DNA of 64,000 nucleotides. Origin: Aplysia californica (Eukaryota > Mollusca > Gastropoda > Aplysiida > Aplysiidae). This document shows positions 36,801 through 44,935 of this stretch, piece after piece. The position numbers and the translations under genes were made by a program. Numbering within the stretch: position 1 is the stretch's first letter; each line of letters starts with the position of its first letter. The notes beneath the pieces are model-generated. The model saw only the letters and a list, made by a program, of their open reading frames with translations, did no database searches and was not told the origin of the DNA. The stretch is taken from assembly GCF_000002075.1 (NCBI RefSeq), contig NW_004797479.1, positions 413,334 to 477,333 on the forward strand. The letters run 5' to 3'.

Positions 36801-39311
36801 AGGATTCCCAGAGTTAGCGCTTGAGGTGCTGGGGTTCATTGAATTAACCCCCGAGGTGCCGGGATTCCTAGAGTTAATTCTGGAGGGGCCGGGGTTCCCA
36901 GAGTCAATTCCGGACGGGCCAGGGGCTCCAGAGACAGGTCGTCGACCCGATCGTGAAGACAGGAGCGGCCGTTTCTTCCATTTTTTCTTCTTCCTCTCCT
37001 GTCTGCCACTTTCAGCTGCGTGTCTCCGCCGCCCACCGTGAATTGGGAAATGGCTGGCTTGGAACTTCTCACGCACCTGAGCAGCCAGATCTGGCCGCAA
37101 AAAACGGTCATCTGGCACCATATCGGCGTCCTCGTCTGACTCATCGTCGTCGTCATCATCATCATCGTCATCATCATCGACTCCGTCGCCTTCGTCGTTG
37201 CCATTATCGTCGCCATTGTCTTCATTGGCGCCGTCTCTCTCAGCATTTTCATCCGGACTTGCCCGTCTGATCCTCAGCGACAGGTGCGTGATGTCAGGAG
37301 GCCCCTCATCATCGGGCGAAGACAGGTGGGGAGCGGTGGGCGGACCTCCGCAGACGGTGGACGGGTGGTGGGCACGGCTCTCCCACAGCGCTTTGGTGAA
37401 CTCAAACGTGGACGGCGCCTCTTTCTGTGGCGCGGCTTGGGCGCCACCACTGGGCACGTCTGAAGGCTCATCCCTTCCCGGCTCACCGCCCTCATCAGAT
37501 GAGCTGGTCAAACTGCTGATTGGACTGTCTTCTGATGACAACTGTGACGTCATACCCGGTGGGCCTGGCTCAGGCTGTCCAGACTGCAGACCTTCTGATG
37601 ACGAAGCAGCCCCTGGTCCCGATGGGCACGGTTGCTCATCGGTTTCATGGACATCAGCTTTTTGGCTTGTGGCTTGAGGACTATCATCTTTTTGCTCATC
37701 GGCTTGCAGAGTATTATGTTTTTGCTCATCGGCTTTTCGGGCATCTGTTTGTGGATTATCGACGTTTTGATCATCGCTTTGTGGATTATCGACGTTTTGA
37801 TCATCGCTTTGTGGATTATCGACGTTTTGACCTTCGGCCTTTTTGTCTTGCTGGACATCGACTTGGGGCGTACATGTCACATCACGTGGATCAGGGTGTT
37901 CAGGCAGGTCCTGGTGTCCTGGAGTTGTCTCAGAGCTGGGGCCATCGGAGGGAGACACAGACCACGGGCTGTCCACATCCACCGGGTCAGTCCCCGAGCC
38001 TGGTTCGTCCGCATGTCTGTCCACCCTCTGGGCTGTCGGCTCATCTCCATGGACACTGGTCACAGCGCATGGCTCTGTCTCAGGTTCATCACGTAACGTG
38101 GTATATCCAGCAACTGTCTGCTGGTCACATGAGGGAGAATGCCTAGACTCAACACGTTCACGTGACTTGGATTGTCCAGCTTTAGCATTGTCACGTGATC
38201 GGAAATGTTTGACCTCTGAACTACCACGCGACGGGGTGTGTCCAGCGTCGGCGTGTTCACGGGTCTCCGTATCGTCCGGGCTGGTGGTGACTTTGACCGT
38301 GGGCGACTCGGCCGGCTCCCAGTTAGCGCTGAAGGGGGAGAACTCGTTCTCCGTGTCCTGACCGCCCGAATGCTCGGCCTGCCCCGACACGCTGCTGCCT
38401 AGAGACGTCTCTCCCAGCTGACCAGACGGGCTCACGGCCGGCACCGGCTCTCCGGACATGTCGGCGTCGCTGGCTATGGGCGTGGACGACGTGGGCAGGG
38501 CGGGAGTGCCCGATGGGGGCGAGATAAACTGGTCAGTTGTCCCATCGCCGGCGGTCTCCTCAGCACGTTCAGGTGTTGGGACAGTAGTGTGTCCAGTGTG
38601 TTTATCCGTCCGTGCTGTGGTTCCAGGTGGAGATATATTTTCACTCCCTGCAGAGCCTCGTCCACTTGTACCGGTCAAGTTTCCCTGACCCCTACCCATC
38701 ATCGGTGGGGTCACGTGGTCAGGCCGGGCACGGCCCTCACCGGATGTCTCCTGCGTCTCAAAGGGCAAGTCGAAGCTGAAGACAGAACCGTCCTGGTCAG
38801 TGGTGACGTCAGTGTCTGTGACGTTGGCTTCGTGATCTGGTGTGACGTTCGAGCCTGCCGGGGCGGAGCGGCCGGAGGAGGAGGGCTGGGAGTCGCTGGC
38901 TCCGCTCCAGGACCAGTCGGGCAGCTCCGCGCCCCGTGAACCGTGCAGGAACTCGTCTGTGGACGTCGAGCTGACACGGGGCGACGCCTCAGGAGCCGAG
39001 GACGTCTTGCTCTGGCTCTTGTCTCTGTCTCTCTCTGTCTCTCTTCCCTCAGGCCCCGAGACACTGTCCGCCTCACTCATCGAGCCCGACCCCGACCTGC
39101 TGCCTCTCCCTTCTTTCTCCTCGCCCACCTCCCCAGACTTCCCAGCCTCCGACAGCTCCGACTTGGCTGACAGTACCTCTCCACCCCCACCTCCTCCAGC
39201 GGCACCAGTCTCAGGCTCCTCTTGTGAGACATTCTCCCCTCCCGCTTGCCCGGCCGGGGGCTCGCTTGAGGAAGAACCCTCCTTGTCCTTGTCGTCCCCT
39301 CTCTGCGGCAT
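3821..39311 (-). CDS. Giant single-exon MYND zinc-finger protein (about 11,830 codons in one exon)
   Basis: The frame is free of stops for 35.5 kb. The first ATG after an in-frame stop (39434-39432) is at 39311, with G at -3. The exon ends at the donor after the MYND finger. The protein is almost wholly low-complexity. From the N-terminus it has an acidic Ser/Thr-rich region with a poly-Asp run, a 10-residue N-S-G-N-P repeat, a 12-residue V-V-D-L-N repeat, a T-H-Y-T-P repeat and K/E-rich coiled-coil-like arrays. Then come S-P-T-K-P-R repeats, about 90 copies of a 12-residue [10 protein letters not shown] repeat, an L-N-T-S-Q-P repeat, a K/H/E array and G-N-M repeats. About 2,600 residues of T-S-D-P-T-T follow, then an Ala/Thr/Pro stretch and MYND. 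Short non-repetitive islands lie between arrays. No signal peptide or membrane segment is seen, so an intracellular scaffold is plausible but unproven. The family is not recognised. Confidence 0.85.
3822..3938 (-). other. MYND-type zinc finger coding region
   Basis: Residues about 11,792-11,830 of the giant protein. The order is C-x2-C (CCHC), nine residues, C-SQ-C, then [18 protein letters not shown] and KLQC. This matches the MYND pattern C-x2-C...C-x2-C-x4-Y-C-x3-C-x7-H-x3-C, with all eight metal ligands and the typical Y and W present. MYND fingers usually bind proline-rich PxLxP-type peptides in chromatin, signalling and ciliary proteins. That role is known for the family and has not been shown for this protein. 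Confidence 0.93.
4030..4960 (-). repeat. Coding repeats: D-T-T-L-T-T and Ala/Ser/Pro-rich stretch before MYND
   Basis: Imperfect repeats such as [12 protein letters not shown] and [10 protein letters not shown] give a flexible Ala/Thr/Pro linker between the T/S/D/P domain and the MYND finger. The frame is preserved throughout. Confidence 0.8.
5398..6190 (-). repeat. 477-bp in-frame direct duplication within the T-S-D-P array
   Basis: The segment from about 5398 to 5723 recurs from about 5875 to 6190 with few differences. Two independent anchors (GATGGGTCCCTGG and CGGTCGTGTG) both give an offset of 477 bp, that is 159 codons. This is a recent, frame-preserving unequal exchange. Confidence 0.9.
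6991..7330 (-). repeat. 108-bp higher-order repeat, three copies, within the T-S-D-P array
   Basis: The block containing TCACTACAGGTCGGTGAG starts at 6991, 7099, 7207 and 7315, an exact 108-bp (36-codon) spacing. The copies are nearly identical, so this is a recent expansion. 108 bp is six 18-bp units. Confidence 0.93.
12990..13250 (-). other. Helical non-repetitive island in the giant protein
   Basis: Just upstream (N-terminal side) of the T-S-D-P array lies about 85 residues of heptad-like sequence ([20 protein letters not shown], then [40 protein letters not shown]). It looks like a pair of amphipathic helices and could be an oligomerisation domain. No family is recognised. Confidence 0.6.
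14040..14560 (-). repeat. Coding minisatellite: G-N-M-G-R-G array (15/30-bp units)
   Basis: Repeats of [10 protein letters not shown] type, 5 residues per 15 bp with a 30-bp higher-order form. They are rich in Gly, Asn and Met and resemble RGG/GN low-complexity regions of RNA-binding and phase-separating proteins. That resemblance is compositional only. Confidence 0.85.
15640..16350 (-). repeat. Coding repeats: K/E/H-rich (A-K-K-K-E-H-x-D-V)
   Basis: Imperfect units such as [10 protein letters not shown] and [10 protein letters not shown], strongly basic with regularly spaced His. The frame is kept across about 700 bp. Confidence 0.85.
17130..17965 (-). repeat. Coding minisatellite: L-N-T-S-Q-P-A-V, 24-bp unit
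   Basis: Eight-residue units [16 protein letters not shown]. The repeating 24-mer around ATTGAGGACAACTGGGTGAG is evident at 17,280-17,720. Interspersed motifs such as IYYTADPNT suggest an older, longer unit. Confidence 0.9.
18225..18790 (-). repeat. Coding minisatellite: D-N-E-x-I-E-S-S-Y-P-T, 33-bp unit
   Basis: Eleven-residue units ([22 protein letters not shown]) with a regularly spaced Tyr. The purest region is 18,520-18,730. Confidence 0.9.
19030..19625 (-). other. Non-repetitive island with a helical core
   Basis: About 200 residues without repeats, including [33 protein letters not shown] and [14 protein letters not shown], then [20 protein letters not shown] near 19.15 kb. This is the best candidate for a folded helical domain outside MYND. 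LVQMGF recalls UBA-like openings, but the rest does not fit that fold. The family is unknown. Confidence 0.55.
19640..19800 (-). repeat. Coding minisatellite: [11 protein letters not shown], 33-bp unit
   Basis: Exact 33-bp spacing between ACCTCTCGAC blocks at 19681, 19714 and 19747 (11 codons). Highly acidic. Confidence 0.93.
21600..24880 (-). repeat. Coding minisatellite: [10 protein letters not shown]-x-x, 36-bp unit
   Basis: About 90 units over 3.3 kb. Sub-blocks [24 protein letters not shown] and [12 protein letters not shown] alternate with rarer units of the same length. The block at 23,540-23,760 has near-identical copies. A few longer composite segments (with KDRPQTSHD or KPKEPPGTN) recur, indicating past multi-unit duplications. 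Confidence 0.95.
24960..26450 (-). repeat. Coding minisatellite: S-P-T-K-P-R, 18-bp unit
   Basis: Six-residue units [12 protein letters not shown], Pro- and Lys-rich. They resemble the S/T-P-x-K motifs of linker histones and the proline-rich microtubule-binding regions phosphorylated by proline-directed kinases. Function here is inferred from composition only. Confidence 0.92.
29925..30315 (-). repeat. 138-bp higher-order coding repeat, K/E/Q-rich
   Basis: The CTTTCTGGTC anchor occurs at 29951, 30089 and 30227, exactly 138 bp (46 codons) apart. The encoded unit contains [11 protein letters not shown] and AEKGKKELK and is predicted to be helical and charged. The copies are nearly identical. 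Confidence 0.93.
30640..32340 (-). repeat. Coding minisatellite: [10 protein letters not shown] array, 30-bp core unit
   Basis: Ten-residue units [20 protein letters not shown] at 30,640-31,350, then longer related K/E/R blocks to 32.3 kb, including a large repeated block seen around 31,560-31,740 and 31,790-32,010. On the opposite strand this purine/pyrimidine-biased tract gives a long Leu/Ser/Pro frame that is only a shadow. Confidence 0.92.
32925..33315 (-). repeat. Coding minisatellite: S-T-H-Y-T-P, 30-bp unit
   Basis: Ten-residue units of the [10 protein letters not shown] type, with regularly spaced His and Tyr. Confidence 0.9.
34690..35045 (-). repeat. Coding repeat: V-T-H-V-V-D-L-N-D-x-S-x, 36-bp unit
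   Basis: Roughly ten 12-residue units with alternating hydrophobic and acidic residues. The sequence between copies is diverged, so this array is older than most others in the protein. Hydrophobic VVDL cores might act as repeated SUMO-interacting-like (V/I-x-V/I-D-L) motifs. This is inference. Confidence 0.8.
36385..36915 (-). repeat. Coding minisatellite: [10 protein letters not shown], 30-bp unit
   Basis: About 17 ten-residue units, with the repeating 30-mer AGAGTTAGCGCCCGAGGTGC and ten more bases visible on plus. Gly, Asn, Ser and Thr dominate. Confidence 0.93.
37135..37195 (-). repeat. Poly-Asp run coded by (TCA/TCG) triplets
   Basis: CATCATCGTC-type triplets give a run of more than ten Asp. 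It is followed, on the C-terminal side, by a non-repetitive island ([20 protein letters not shown]) and a Lys/Arg cluster (RKKKKWKKR) that could be a nuclear localisation signal. Confidence 0.85.
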
Positions 39312-39341
39312 GGCAGACGGCAAGAATTCGAACCCTCGCCC

Positions 39342-39375
39342 TCTGCACGTGTACTGAGGAGCAACAACAAGCAGG
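39342..39375 (-). other. Possible 3' splice sites in front of the giant exon
   Basis: On the minus strand GCTTGTTGTTGCTCCTCAG (AG at 39355-39354) is a good acceptor in phase 0 with the giant frame. A second AG (TGCAG, at 39344-39343) is in the other phase. The frame is open from either site to the ATG at 39311. The giant exon may therefore be internal, with the true start further upstream. The sequence cannot decide. Confidence 0.4.
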
Positions 39376-39427
39376 GATGCGACACATGGCCAAGAGCTTA
39401 CGGAACAAACTTCCTTGGAAATTGTTT

Positions 39428-39490
39428 TGGCTTAGCGCCCTTTGCAACACTGAGGTTATTCAAGAGGCAGGACCTCCGAATACCCCTCCA
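39428..39490 (+). mobile_element. Fragment of a second SINE-type family
   Basis: About 55 bp match the end of the element at 51030-51222 (AACACTGAGGTTATTCAAGA, GGACCTCC). Only this end is present. It overlaps the in-frame stop upstream of the giant ATG. Confidence 0.55.
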
Positions 39491-39524
39491 TCACTGTTAG
39501 GCGCAAATCAAATAGGAAAATGAG

Positions 39525-39735
39525 AAGGACTTCCGTATTAACTCAAACCAAAACCAAACCCTAGCCCTGTATTTCACAGTGGTTACTCGTTGAGGAATTC
39601 CTCCCAGGACGCCCATACCGAGCGACCACCCAAACAAACAATAAAGAAGGGACCTAACACAAACCATGACCTTAATCAAACCCTAACTCCAGCCCTACCC
39701 AAAATCCCAAAGCTAACCTAGCCTTAATCTTAATT
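39525..39735. mobile_element. Remnant of a short inverted-repeat element (MITE-C)
   Basis: ACCGAGCGACCACCC followed by AAACAAACAATAAAGAAG at 39618-39650 matches the terminal repeat of the element at 42787-43000. CCCTAAC-type sequence follows, the complement of that element's G-rich core. The other end is diverged (GGACTTCCGTATTAAC near 39528). Confidence 0.5.
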
Positions 39736-39736
39736 A

Positions 39737-39795
39737 TTTATTTTAGTAAGAGTTCTACGGTGCGCAACTGCATAGTCATTTGAGTGCACGAAACA
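39737..39795 (+). repeat. Isolated SINE-family tail fragment
   Basis: AGTAAGAGTTCTACGGTGCG and then GCAACTGCATAGTCATTTGA match the inverse of the shared tail. Confidence 0.5.
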
Positions 39796-39909
39796 CAAGT
39801 AGGATGCATTCACAACAATTCACAACAAGGCTTGATTTTGATCAGTGATCAGATTAAGATTCAAGTTAAAATTTTGTGTAATTGTTTCAAAATGACATTT
39901 AAATATTAA

Positions 39910-40312
39910 AATTGTCCCCCCGGGGTAGTGCCACTGACTGCAGTGTCTTTAGGCCATTCCCAGTGGGGAGACATTTCTCGTTCAAGCACAGTAGAATTGT
40001 AAATGGGCTGATTCATGTCACGCTCATAACTGTGCCTGATCTACAACAGGGAACTGCTGCTTTTTCTTTCCTACTCCTTACTATTGTCATTTTTCCTCTA
40101 CTTCTTTTGCATGTTTGTCACTCTCTTGTGACCTGCTATTTCCGGGGTGCCTTGATAGTCGAAGCAGACCTTGTGCTGTTGAAGCTAGAGGTGAGCAGAA
40201 TAAGTATGATTCCCTGTAAAGACTTCTGTTGACACCCACCCCTTGGCGCTCATATGACCTTATTATGCAGTTGCGAGCGCCGTAAAACCCTCTACTATAA
40301 AAGAACAAATAT
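39910..40312 (+). mobile_element. About 400-bp non-autonomous element (NE-400), copy 1
   Basis: It runs from the GTGCCACTGACTGCAGTGTC head to the shared tail CTCATATGACCTTATTATGC plus CGCCGTAAAACCCTCTAC. Two more copies lie at 44397-44818 (plus) and 48160-48545 (minus). The interior is non-coding. No Pol III boxes were recognised. Confidence 0.75.
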
Positions 40313-40689
40313 TACAATAACGGTTTTTATAATTTACTGTCAAGGCCAATGGCCTTTACTCAAGAACTATGTTGGGATCAAGGACAGAACAGATCTTGTA
40401 CATTGTAATTTTGTACATTTAAAAGACTTCCTTGAGGTCTCTCAAAAGTCCAGACACTCCGATAAGTGTCTATTGAATTGTGAAATCTGTATGCGACACA
40501 GCACGGTTTCTCTCCTCCCTGCTCGAGGAATTCATGTGTCAGGGAGGTGTATCCGATATGTAATCGTGTTAAAAATTGCTTCGTCTCTTCTAAACTAAAG
40601 AGACCAGAAGGTTTGCATGGATTCAGTTTGGGCAAGTTGTTGTAGAGTTTGTTATTTATTTGTTACTCCAGTGCGTCTCCCACAGACTG

Positions 40690-41106
40690 GAGGTGTAGTT
40701 TTTAGCCTGCCCTTATCGATTTAAATTTAAGGACCGCCAAAGGGTCTTTAACGGCACAACTTGCACATTGGACCTCCGAGATTTTACGCCCTCATCCGAT
40801 TAGGTTTGGTTTTAGATCTTTCCAACCATAAGATAAGGGGTGTGGCTGAAACACAGCCGTAAGAAGAAGCCAAGGAGTAGAAGTATAAACGCTGAAGAAA
40901 GAGAAGCCCAGAAGAGGGTACACAGTGGAGGGGGGAAGAAGAGGCAGAAAGTGGAGACGAAAGTAGACGACAGAACAAGTCAGAGAGCAGGAAAGAATGA
41001 GAAAAGAAAATTTTAAATAACAATTTCTATTGCAGTCAGGTTTCGAACCCAGAACCTATTGAATAAGAGGCCAACACTGTAACCTCTAGACTACGAGAGC
41101 CCTACC
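40690..41106 (-). mobile_element. tRNA-headed SINE copy
   Basis: The head lies at 41030-41106 (minus: GGGCTCTCGTAGTCTAGAGG, then GGGTTCGAAACC as a B box). The body matches the SINE at 44936, including AAAGACCCTTTGGCGGTCC and ATCGATAAGGGCAGGC. The terminal tail appears truncated near 40690. About 375 bp of unassigned sequence separates it from NE-400 copy 1. Confidence 0.7.
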
Positions 41107-41163
41107 GCTCCACCCCCCCCCCCTCCACCCAAACAAAAAATGTAGGTTATTCATAGAGACATG

Positions 41164-42290
41164 TAATATACAGGGTGATCAAATTTAAAAAACTTTACAA
41201 CTTGTTTTGTAAATATCTTCCTCCGTACTGAAGTTTTGCGTTTCAGATTTGAACATAACATTTGAAAGCCAAAAGGAATTTGTTTGATATGTATTTTGGA
41301 TAAATCCATTGAATGGTTTTGTTCTATATAGATCTAGCGCATAAAAAAACAACCCATTTTCAACCTTTTCGACATGTTCATAGCTTGACGCACCAGTTCG
41401 CATTAGGCCTACCGCTAAAAGTTGCAACAATCGTGCCATATTGCAAGCTACAGCAGTCTAACATTTAACAAGTCAACAGAAGTCTGCAGATATTTTTCCA
41501 AATTTTGTTTGCCTGCTGAATTCATGGCTACGCTTAGTAAAGAGCAGAGAGCTTTTTGTATCGAAGTATCGAATATTACCTCTCCACAAACTCACCATCC
41601 CTGACATTTCGTAAGTTCTGCGCATGGCATGGAGAGAATGCTTAGGTGCCCTCAAGACCTTTGTCGTCATGAGTAGAGAAGTTCCGTCAGTTTGGATCTA
41701 TAGCGAATCAGAACTAAAAAGTTATTTTAAAAAATGACCACTTCAGGTCGAACACACACCATGCGCAGCCCTTTAAACGTCACCAGAGTGCAGATTTCAG
41801 TAGTCGAGTCCCATGAGACGTCTGTACGTAGACGATCTGCAGCTAGGACTTTCCTACACATTAATAGTCTACATTCTCATGGCAGATCTTAACCTACGAC
41901 TATACCATGTTCATCTTCGTTAGGCCGAGATGACATGGATCAGAGCATAGCAATGTGTTCATGATTCCTCGGTTGTCTTATAAAGAGGGATCATTCCTCG
42001 GTGACTTTGGTTTAGTGCAAAGCCCATTTTCACCCTACGGGATTATGTTAACTTTAAAAATGCAGTCTATTGGGCACCCCCACTCTATTGTCTCTAGAAG
42101 CCATTTCTTATTGAACATGTACAGTGTCTGTGGCATTAAAAACTCATGGTGTAGCAGGTCCTTGTGTTAGGGCACCACTGAACATTTCGAACGACGCGGT
42201 AAAAATGCGTCGAGTCCAAAGGAGGGAAAGTGGAGCACTGCTTCTAAGAATTTCAGAATGAAATCATTAGATTTTTAAAACTCTAAAAGA
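41164..42290 (+). pseudogene. Decayed Tc1/mariner-type transposon
   Basis: It starts with TATACAGGGTGATCAAATTT, a terminus typical of Tc1/mariner elements that carry a DUF4817-type helix-turn-helix. Readable pieces in different frames are MATLSKEQRAFCIEV (helix-turn-helix start, 41524), SVRRRSAARTFLHINSLHSH (second helix-turn-helix region, about 41818) and a stretch near 42070-42150 resembling the HSIVEKP...VWCGIKSHGV part of such transposases. The reading frame is broken repeatedly and no matching right end was found, so this is an old, inactive, probably truncated copy. Confidence 0.6.
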
Positions 42291-42594
42291 AATCAAATAT
42301 TTTTTTAATGTCACAGGGATAGGAAATTAATGTCAAAGAGAAAAAGAAAAAGGTCAACTAATCGTTTCACGACTTCCTTTACAAGATTTTTAAACATGGG
42401 TGAACTTTGCGTTTTTGGGTGCTTTTTTCTTTTAGCCGTTTCCGTTTTCAAAACCTTTCTTCTTCGTGGATTTTACATCAAACAAATTCCTTTTGAATGA
42501 ATTATGTCTGTTCCAAATTACAGCATTCTAGAACAATTTTTGCGCGAGTGGGATCACCATGTACATTGTAACAGCTTTAAGGACTTATCCTTGT

Positions 42595-42622
42595 TTATCT
42601 AGATCTAGATCTAGATCTAATA
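42595..42622. repeat. (AGATCT)n simple repeat
   Basis: TCTAGATCTAGATCTAGATC tract. Similar tracts occur at 62335-62500 and 63930. They are a recurrent hallmark of this genome. Confidence 0.95.
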
Positions 42623-42786
42623 TATGTATTATTGCGTGTATATTGTGCGGTCAAACATATCCTCGAATATCTTTTTAACTGGTGAATGAATGTCCCACAT
42701 ACTTTGCACAGCAGTTTGTATCAGTTTGTCCTAATATTTTCCCATACAGTAGGCCTAGTTGAGGTTAGATTTATACAACTTTTTTG

Positions 42787-43000
42787 AGGACGACTTCCGT
42801 ACCGAGCGACCACTATGAAACAGCAGAATAGAGGGTCAGAGTTTGGGTTTGGGGTAAGGGTGGGTGAAGGTAAGGGTGGGGGTAGAGGTAATGGCAGGGG
42901 TATAGGTAAGGGTAGTGGTAGGGGTGGATCAGAGTAAGGCTTAGATATAGATCTAGGTCTCTTCTTTATTGTGTTTGTTGGGGTGGTCGCTCGTTACGGA
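42787..43000. mobile_element. Short inverted-repeat element with G-rich core (MITE-C)
   Basis: Inverted ends: GACTTCCGTACCGAGCGACC at 42790 and its complement GGTGGTCGCTCGTTACGGAA ending near 42995. The core (42840-42940) is GGGTAAGGGTGGGTGAAGG and similar runs, with potential to form a G-quadruplex on plus. No coding capacity. Confidence 0.65.
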
Positions 43001-43724
43001 AGTCAACAAGGTCCACAGAACAATCTGTACAAGAGTTAGGGTCAAGAGTTAGGGTATACCCTGCTCAAAATTTCCCTTCTATTGTGTGTTGTTTATCGGC
43101 CAACCCTCTGCGGCACTCCTTCCAACAAATATAGGGTTAAACAAAAGTAATACATGTACTTAGAGTAATAATGGGGTTTTTCTAGTGAAAATGACGTGGG
43201 CCTAAATAACGGCGAACAAATTAACAATGGAACAAACGTTATTTCTGACAAAGCTATCTCGAGAAGCAACCATGAACATACCTGTTAGACCGGTCACAAA
43301 CGGTGCAGTGGGAAAATAAATGAAAACACAATATAAAATCAGAAGGTAAAACCACAATGTTAAAAATCTGTCACAATATTTCACAGTGATTACAATGAGA
43401 ACGCTAAAAATCTGTTAAAACTTTTCCTCCGAACTTTCCTCCATGAGTGCTGTACAAGCAACTGATTGGGGACACAAGTTGTGAGCACAAGTTCTGTACC
43501 GCTCACGGGGGTCAGTCGGTCGTCAACGCTCGCTCACAACAGAGTGTCTTCCAGATCACGTGACAGTAGCTAGATTTCTACGTCCTCAGCGAGTAGATCT
43601 ATGTGTGTTGATTGCAAAGAGGTTGTAGATTTAAATAATACCTAGACCTATCTGGTGTGTTGTTTGTTTGTGTGTTTGTTTGTTTCAGCAAAAAGAAGCA
43701 GGGTCTTCTTTATATGGTCGTTAA
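43001..43724. other. No gene recognised
   Basis: Unique-looking A/T-rich sequence with a short GTTT-rich patch near 43655-43685. No convincing exon or repeat is seen on either strand. Confidence 0.6.
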
Positions 43725-43990
43725 TTAATATGGTCGTTTTCAAGGACAAGCGGGCTAACCTAGATTTCGGGGGTTTCCAGAAATCTTAACCTATACCAAA
43801 AGTAAGCATTGCCCTACCTATAGGAGAAGTTTGGTTTCACTAGTGGGTTTTGTTGTTTGGTTATAGAGAAAACTCTTCTTGTCTTTTAAAGAAGGTGAAC
43901 AAACAAGGGGCAAAAACTTTACTTTTGATTTTCTCAAAACGGCATTTTCGGGATAGCCCCCTTGTGCTTCAAAGAGACCATATTATTATG
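43725..43990. mobile_element. Short inverted-repeat element (MITE-B), copy 1
   Basis: Left end TATGGTCGTTTTCAAGGACA, right end the inverted TAGCCCCCTTGTGCTTCAAA plus GAGACCATA. Length is about 265 bp and it is non-coding. The second copy at 48742-49013 is in the opposite orientation. Confidence 0.7.
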
Positions 43991-44877
43991 TGACGCAGCT
44001 TGATGAAATCAGGCGCTCGTCAAAATACATAACGGAATCAGAGAAACAGGTATTTTCCCGCCAGTTTTGGACATTTTTATCGAATTTTTACTGTTTGGCT
44101 TAACCTCTTTACTTTCCTCATAAAAACACATCTATTTTACTGAAAAATATTGATTAAAGGATAAAAATACGTCAATTTTCAGTTTTCAAAGACTCTTTAG
44201 TTTTAGCTATTGGAGTCTCCGAACTTTGGCATCCATTTTTTCACTTATTTCAAAACCGAAACCAGGCGACCTCACCTCCTTCAATCGCAGATATCTTGAA
44301 TTCTTTCCAAGATAAACAAACGGATACATGTATTTATTTCATTGGAAAGAAGGCAAATAAATCAGCTTTCAGATGATGCCAATAACTCTATATGCGGGGC
44401 GGTGCTACTGACTGAAGTGTCTTTAGGCCATTCCCAGAAGGGGGGGGGGGGGGGGGGGGGCATTAACATCTCGAGTTCTTATGCACAGTAAAATTGTAAT
44501 TGTAAATGGGCTGATTCATCATTATCATGCTCATAACTGAGCCTGAACTGCAACAGGGAACTGCTGCTTTTTCTTTCCTAATCCTTACTACCGCCATTTA
44601 CATCTACTTCTTTTGTATGTTTGTCACACTCTTGTGACCCGCTATTTCCGGGGTGCCTTGATCATCGAAGCAGACTTTGTGCTGTTGAAGCTAGAGAGGA
44701 GAGCAGAGTAAGCCTGATTCCCTGTATAGACTTCTCTGTTCACATCCACCCCTTAGTCTCATATGACCTTATGCTGTTGCGAGCGCCGTAAAACCTCTAC
44801 TAAAACAAACAAAACTCCACATGCCCAAAAAACTGACTAGCGCCTGATTCCACCGCGTCGTGACACATATTATTATG
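43983..44877. mobile_element. MITE-A copy 2, split by an inserted NE-400 element
   Basis: Left end TATTATTATGTGACGCAGCT then GAAATCAGGCGCTCGTCAA. Right end CTAGCGCCTGATTCCACCGC, GTCGTGACACATATTATTAT. Between them, 44397-44818 is NE-400 copy 2, so that insertion is younger. Without it the element would be about 470 bp, close to copy 1. Confidence 0.7.
44397..44818 (+). mobile_element. NE-400 copy 2, nested in MITE-A
   Basis: Head GGTGCTACTGACTGAAGTGT, a 21-bp G run (44440-44460), and a body matching copy 1 closely. Tail CTCATATGACCTTATGCTGT plus GCGAGCGCCGTAAAACC. Confidence 0.75.
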
Positions 44878-44935
44878 GACACCATAACGATTTCACGGTG
44901 CAGGGAAGAAGTAAGACAGACAAAAGCAACAGATG

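Noticed and set aside
39312-39323. Start of the giant frame four codons earlier than the ATG
   Set aside because: The codon at 39323-39321 is TTG, not a normal start in animals. The first ATG is at 39311.
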